Below are positions 6,758 to 7,469 of a stretch of DNA of 7,469 bases, piece after piece. The notes under the pieces were generated by a model, which saw nothing but the letters and a program-made list of their open reading frames with translations, was not told the DNA's origin and searched no databases. Every line of letters starts with the position of its first letter. Position 1 is the first letter of the stretch. Source of the stretch: Candidatus Scatomorpha stercoravium (lineage in GTDB: Bacteria > Bacillota > Clostridia > Oscillospirales > Oscillospiraceae); assembly GCA_018716005.1 (NCBI GenBank), contig DVKN01000283.1, positions 1 to 7,469 of the forward strand. The letters run 5' to 3'. The translations under genes and the position numbers were made by a program.

Positions 6758-6800
6758 CCCCCGCGGCCCGGAAGGTTTGCCGGGCGGCGGGGGAGTTTTT
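6758..6800. terminator. Intrinsic terminator between convergent genes, probably bidirectional
   Basis: A 14-base GC-rich stem (6758-6771 with 6780-6793, one mismatch) encloses the eight-base loop AAGGTTTG and is followed by TTTTT at 6796-6800 on the + strand. On the minus strand the stem is followed by a short T run (AAAA at 6752-6755 on +). It can therefore serve both the hydrolase gene and the opposing lectin-like gene, with the + direction stronger. Confidence 0.85.
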
Positions 6801-6814
6801 ATGTTTGGCGCGGG

Positions 6815-7469
6815 TCAGGCGGCGGGGGCGGCGTCGTATTCTATCAGGAAGCCGATATTGCCGGAGTAGACGGCGGGGTAGAGGGCGGCGAGGTCGTTGC
6901 GGGTGTCGTTATAGAGCCAGCCGGAATCGGTGCGCATCAGGAGGCCGTAGCTCTCGAGCGTGCCGTCGGTGTCGCGGGTGGAGGGCTCGCCGGGGGCCCA
7001 GGCGTAGTATCCGGCGGAGTTGTCGACCCAGTAGAAGGCCCCGTCGCGGCGGTAGAAGCCTATCCAGAGATAGTCGAGGCCCTGTCCCCCGGCCAAGGCG
7101 GAGACGGCCTCCAGCTCGGCGGCGTCGTCAATGACGGCGAGGTGGCCGCCCATCTCACGCGCGCGCTGCTCGGCCTCGGTCCAGCTGTAGTCGCCCGCCA
7201 CTATGCCGTACCTCGGGTCGGGCGTGGGCGTCGGCGTCGGCGTCGGGCTGGGCGTCGGCGAGAGCGTGGACGAGGGCGTGGGCGCCGCGGTCTGTACGGG
7301 CGCGCTGGGCGTCGCGGGGCCCTTAGGCTCGCTGGGATATATGCGCGGCAGCAGGAAATTGAGCGCCAGCACGGCGAGCGTCACGGCGGCGCAGATGCCT
7401 ATGACGAACCAGAACGCCGCCCGGTTGCTCTCGCGCGGCGTCCCGCGCCCGCCGGAGGGCGCGGGGGCT
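6815..7469 (-). CDS. Membrane protein with Pro/Thr linker and C-type-lectin-like domain, 5' end missing
   Basis: The reading frame enters from the right edge without a stop and ends at TGA (6815-6817 on +). The visible order is a hydrophilic stretch with RESNR, a single membrane helix (AAFWFVIGICAAVTLAVLAL, about 7360-7420), a Pro/Thr/Ser-rich linker (about 7214-7330), then a C-type-lectin-like domain (about 6820-7210). Domain hallmarks are SWTEAEQRAREMGGHLAVI, LWIGFYRRDGAFYWVD, WAPGEPS (EPN-like position), GWLYND (WND-like position) and the final GFLIEYD. The basic residues before the helix place the lectin fold outside the cell. The ligand, sugar or protein, is unknown. The domain contains no cysteine, so the usual disulfides are absent. 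A GTG at 7382-7384 is not a credible start because it would cut the membrane helix in half. A cytoplasmic N-terminal region beyond the window is likely. Confidence 0.85.
   Translation of the reverse strand, partial: APAPSGGRGTPRESNRAAFWFVIGICAAVTLAVLALNFLLPRIYPSEPKGPATPSAPVQTAAPTPSSTLSPTPSPTPTPTPTPDPRYGIVAGDYSWTEAEQRAREMGGHLAVIDDAAELEAVSALAGGQGLDYLWIGFYRRDGAFYWVDNSAGYYAWAPGEPSTRDTDGTLESYGLLMRTDSGWLYNDTRNDLAALYPAVYSGNIGFLIEYDAAPAA
7220..7258 (-). repeat. Hexamer-type repeat encoding the Thr-Pro tract of the lectin-like protein
   Basis: On the + strand this stretch is built of GGCGTC/GGCGTG units with a GGGCTG interruption. On the minus strand it encodes a Thr-Pro/Ser-Pro run in the linker. 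Such near-perfect six-base units can change copy number by slippage without shifting the frame. Confidence 0.75.

Noticed and set aside
7382..7384. GTG as the start of the lectin-like gene
   Set aside because: It falls in the middle of a membrane helix and the frame stays open upstream to the window edge.

Overview
The window holds most of the cytoplasmic part of a bacterial V/A-type (rotary) ATPase operon on the + strand, followed by three accessory genes. By eye the DNA is about two thirds G+C. Strong AAGGAGG-type ribosome binding sites, intrinsic terminators, an N-terminally anchored stand-alone ComEC-like hydrolase and a Pro/Thr-linked C-type-lectin membrane protein together suggest a high-GC Clostridia-type Firmicute, for example a gut Oscillospiraceae or Christensenellaceae relative. 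That assignment is inference. No marker gene fixes the taxon.

Layout: 1-204 is the 3' end of the membrane rotor subunit K (c subunit), cut by the window edge. Then come F (204-512), E (523-1143), catalytic A (1133-2902), nucleotide-binding B (2915-4300) and central stalk D (4325-4978). A predicted lipoprotein (4956-5762) overlaps the end of D by 23 bases, and a clear intrinsic terminator (5775-5812) closes this unit. The genes overlap or are separated by at most 24 bases, so they very probably form one transcript. Subunits I and C and the rest of K are not in the window and presumably lie upstream.

A membrane-anchored metallo-beta-lactamase-fold hydrolase of the ComEC/Rec2 type follows (5826-6752), starting only 27 bases after the terminator hairpin. 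A second, probably bidirectional hairpin (6758-6800) separates it from a convergent minus-strand gene (6815-7469). That gene encodes a single-pass membrane protein with a Pro/Thr-rich linker and an extracytoplasmic C-type-lectin-like domain, and its 5' end lies outside the window.

How the parts work together: A3B3 hydrolyses or makes ATP, D and F form the rotating shaft, E is part of the peripheral stalk, and the K ring carries H+ or Na+ through the membrane together with subunit I. The sequence does not settle the coupling ion or the working direction. The three accessory genes have no evident mechanistic link to the ATPase, although the lipoprotein is co-transcribed and probably translationally coupled to it.

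I found no RNA genes, CRISPR arrays, insertion sequences or phage genes, and no stretch over 300 bases without a gene. This is largely an ordinary core-metabolism region. The points most worth a second look are the subunit gene order, the heavy use of the AUA isoleucine codon despite high GC, the lipoprotein fused into the operon, and the stand-alone ComEC-like hydrolase.
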